Below, in pieces: positions 63,695-64,000 of a DNA stretch of 64,000 nt. The translations under genes and the position numbers were made by a program. The notes beneath the pieces are model-generated. The model ran no database searches, was not told the DNA's origin, and saw nothing but the letters and a program-made list of their open reading frames with translations. Each line of letters starts with the position of its first letter. Position 1 is the stretch's first letter. The stretch spans positions 265,001 through 329,000 of the forward strand of contig CAUYUJ010009347.1 of the NCBI GenBank assembly GCA_963575745.1. The letters are read 5' to 3'. This stretch comes from Prorocentrum cordatum (taxonomy: Eukaryota > Sar > Dinophyceae > Prorocentrales > Prorocentraceae).

Positions 63695-64000
63695 ACCTTT
63701 CTACAGCGGCCAGACCGCTTCGCATATTTTCTCGTTCTTCCTCCTTTATTCCTGTATGGTTTCTACAGCGGCCAGGCCGCTTTGCATTCCTCCTCGATTT
63801 CTCCATGTATTCAACAGCGGCCAGATCTTGCATTCCTCTTCTATTCCTCCATGTATACTACAGCGGCCAGATCGCTTTGCATAGTATCAGTTCGTCTCCT
63901 TCCCTTCTCCTTCTTCCCTGACTTTCGCAGCGGCCAGGCCGCTTTGCATTTGGTTTCACGTTCCATATCGCGCAATATCGCCCTTGCTCGTTGCAGCGGC
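63695..64000 (+). repeat. CAGCGGCCAGRCCGCTTTGC satellite reaching the window end
   Basis: Palindromic core CAGCGGCCAGGCCGCTTTGC (63703, 63767, 63816, 63862, 63929, 63994 truncated) separated by 25-50 bp of C/T-rich spacer. The array continues beyond the window. Confidence 0.93.

Overview
The window looks like nuclear DNA from a core dinoflagellate. It is GC-rich and dominated by micro-, mini- and satellite repeats, and it carries degenerate retroelements of the type common in dinoflagellates. The most diagnostic feature is a genomic copy of the 22-nt dinoflagellate spliced leader (DinoSL) at 27792-27813, at the 5' end of an intronless gene. I cannot name the species. I recognise no bacterial genes, operons, CRISPR arrays or rRNA genes.

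Only one gene looks intact: a 484-residue secreted protein of the SURNod19 (stress up-regulated Nod 19) type at 27894-29348. It lies inside an insertion bounded by a perfect 19-bp target-site duplication (27773-27791 and 29891-29909). The insertion starts exactly at the spliced-leader relic and ends in a short A-run, so it looks like a trans-spliced mRNA that was reverse transcribed and reinserted. The host site is a roughly 400-bp higher-order repeat made of short CTTGGGCC-like units. Removing the insertion restores the repeat spacing (396 bp against 398 bp for the next pair).

Layout: 0-11 kb holds triplet repeats and two direct copies of a 1.1-kb segment built on 16-bp and 24-bp minisatellites. 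11.2-13 kb is a LINE relic with an ORF1-like frame and an endonuclease fragment. 13.6-17.8 kb is purine-rich and triplet repeat. 18.5-22.2 kb is a minus-strand LINE relic (reverse transcriptase tail, RNase H, Cys/His knuckles) embedded in an old 90-bp satellite. 22.7-24.2 kb is a young, homogeneous array of the same 90-bp unit. 25.7-31.5 kb is the CTTGGGCC higher-order repeat, containing a large inverted repeat around a TAGCTT-rich element and the retroposed gene. 32.4-37.7 kb is GAT arrays and several satellites. 38.0-40.0 kb is a copia-like integrase/polymerase relic. 41.1-42.4 kb is a 12-bp repeat and TCG triplets. 43.8-45.3 kb holds two MITE-like inverted repeats and a second TAGCTT element in opposite orientation. 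47.4-49.1 kb holds two further satellites. 50.1-50.7 kb is a CxxC zinc-ribbon-like fragment. 53.2-59.5 kb is a plus-strand LINE relic (coiled coil, endonuclease tail, reverse transcriptase, C-terminal tail) split by 2.4 kb of satellite DNA. 61.3-62.5 kb and 63.7-64.0 kb are further satellites.

There is no pathway or gene cluster. The parts are related through retrotransposition: LINE-type machinery of the kind decaying here is the natural candidate for having copied the SURNod19-like mRNA back into the genome. Most long open frames are artefacts of repeats whose unit lacks stop codons.
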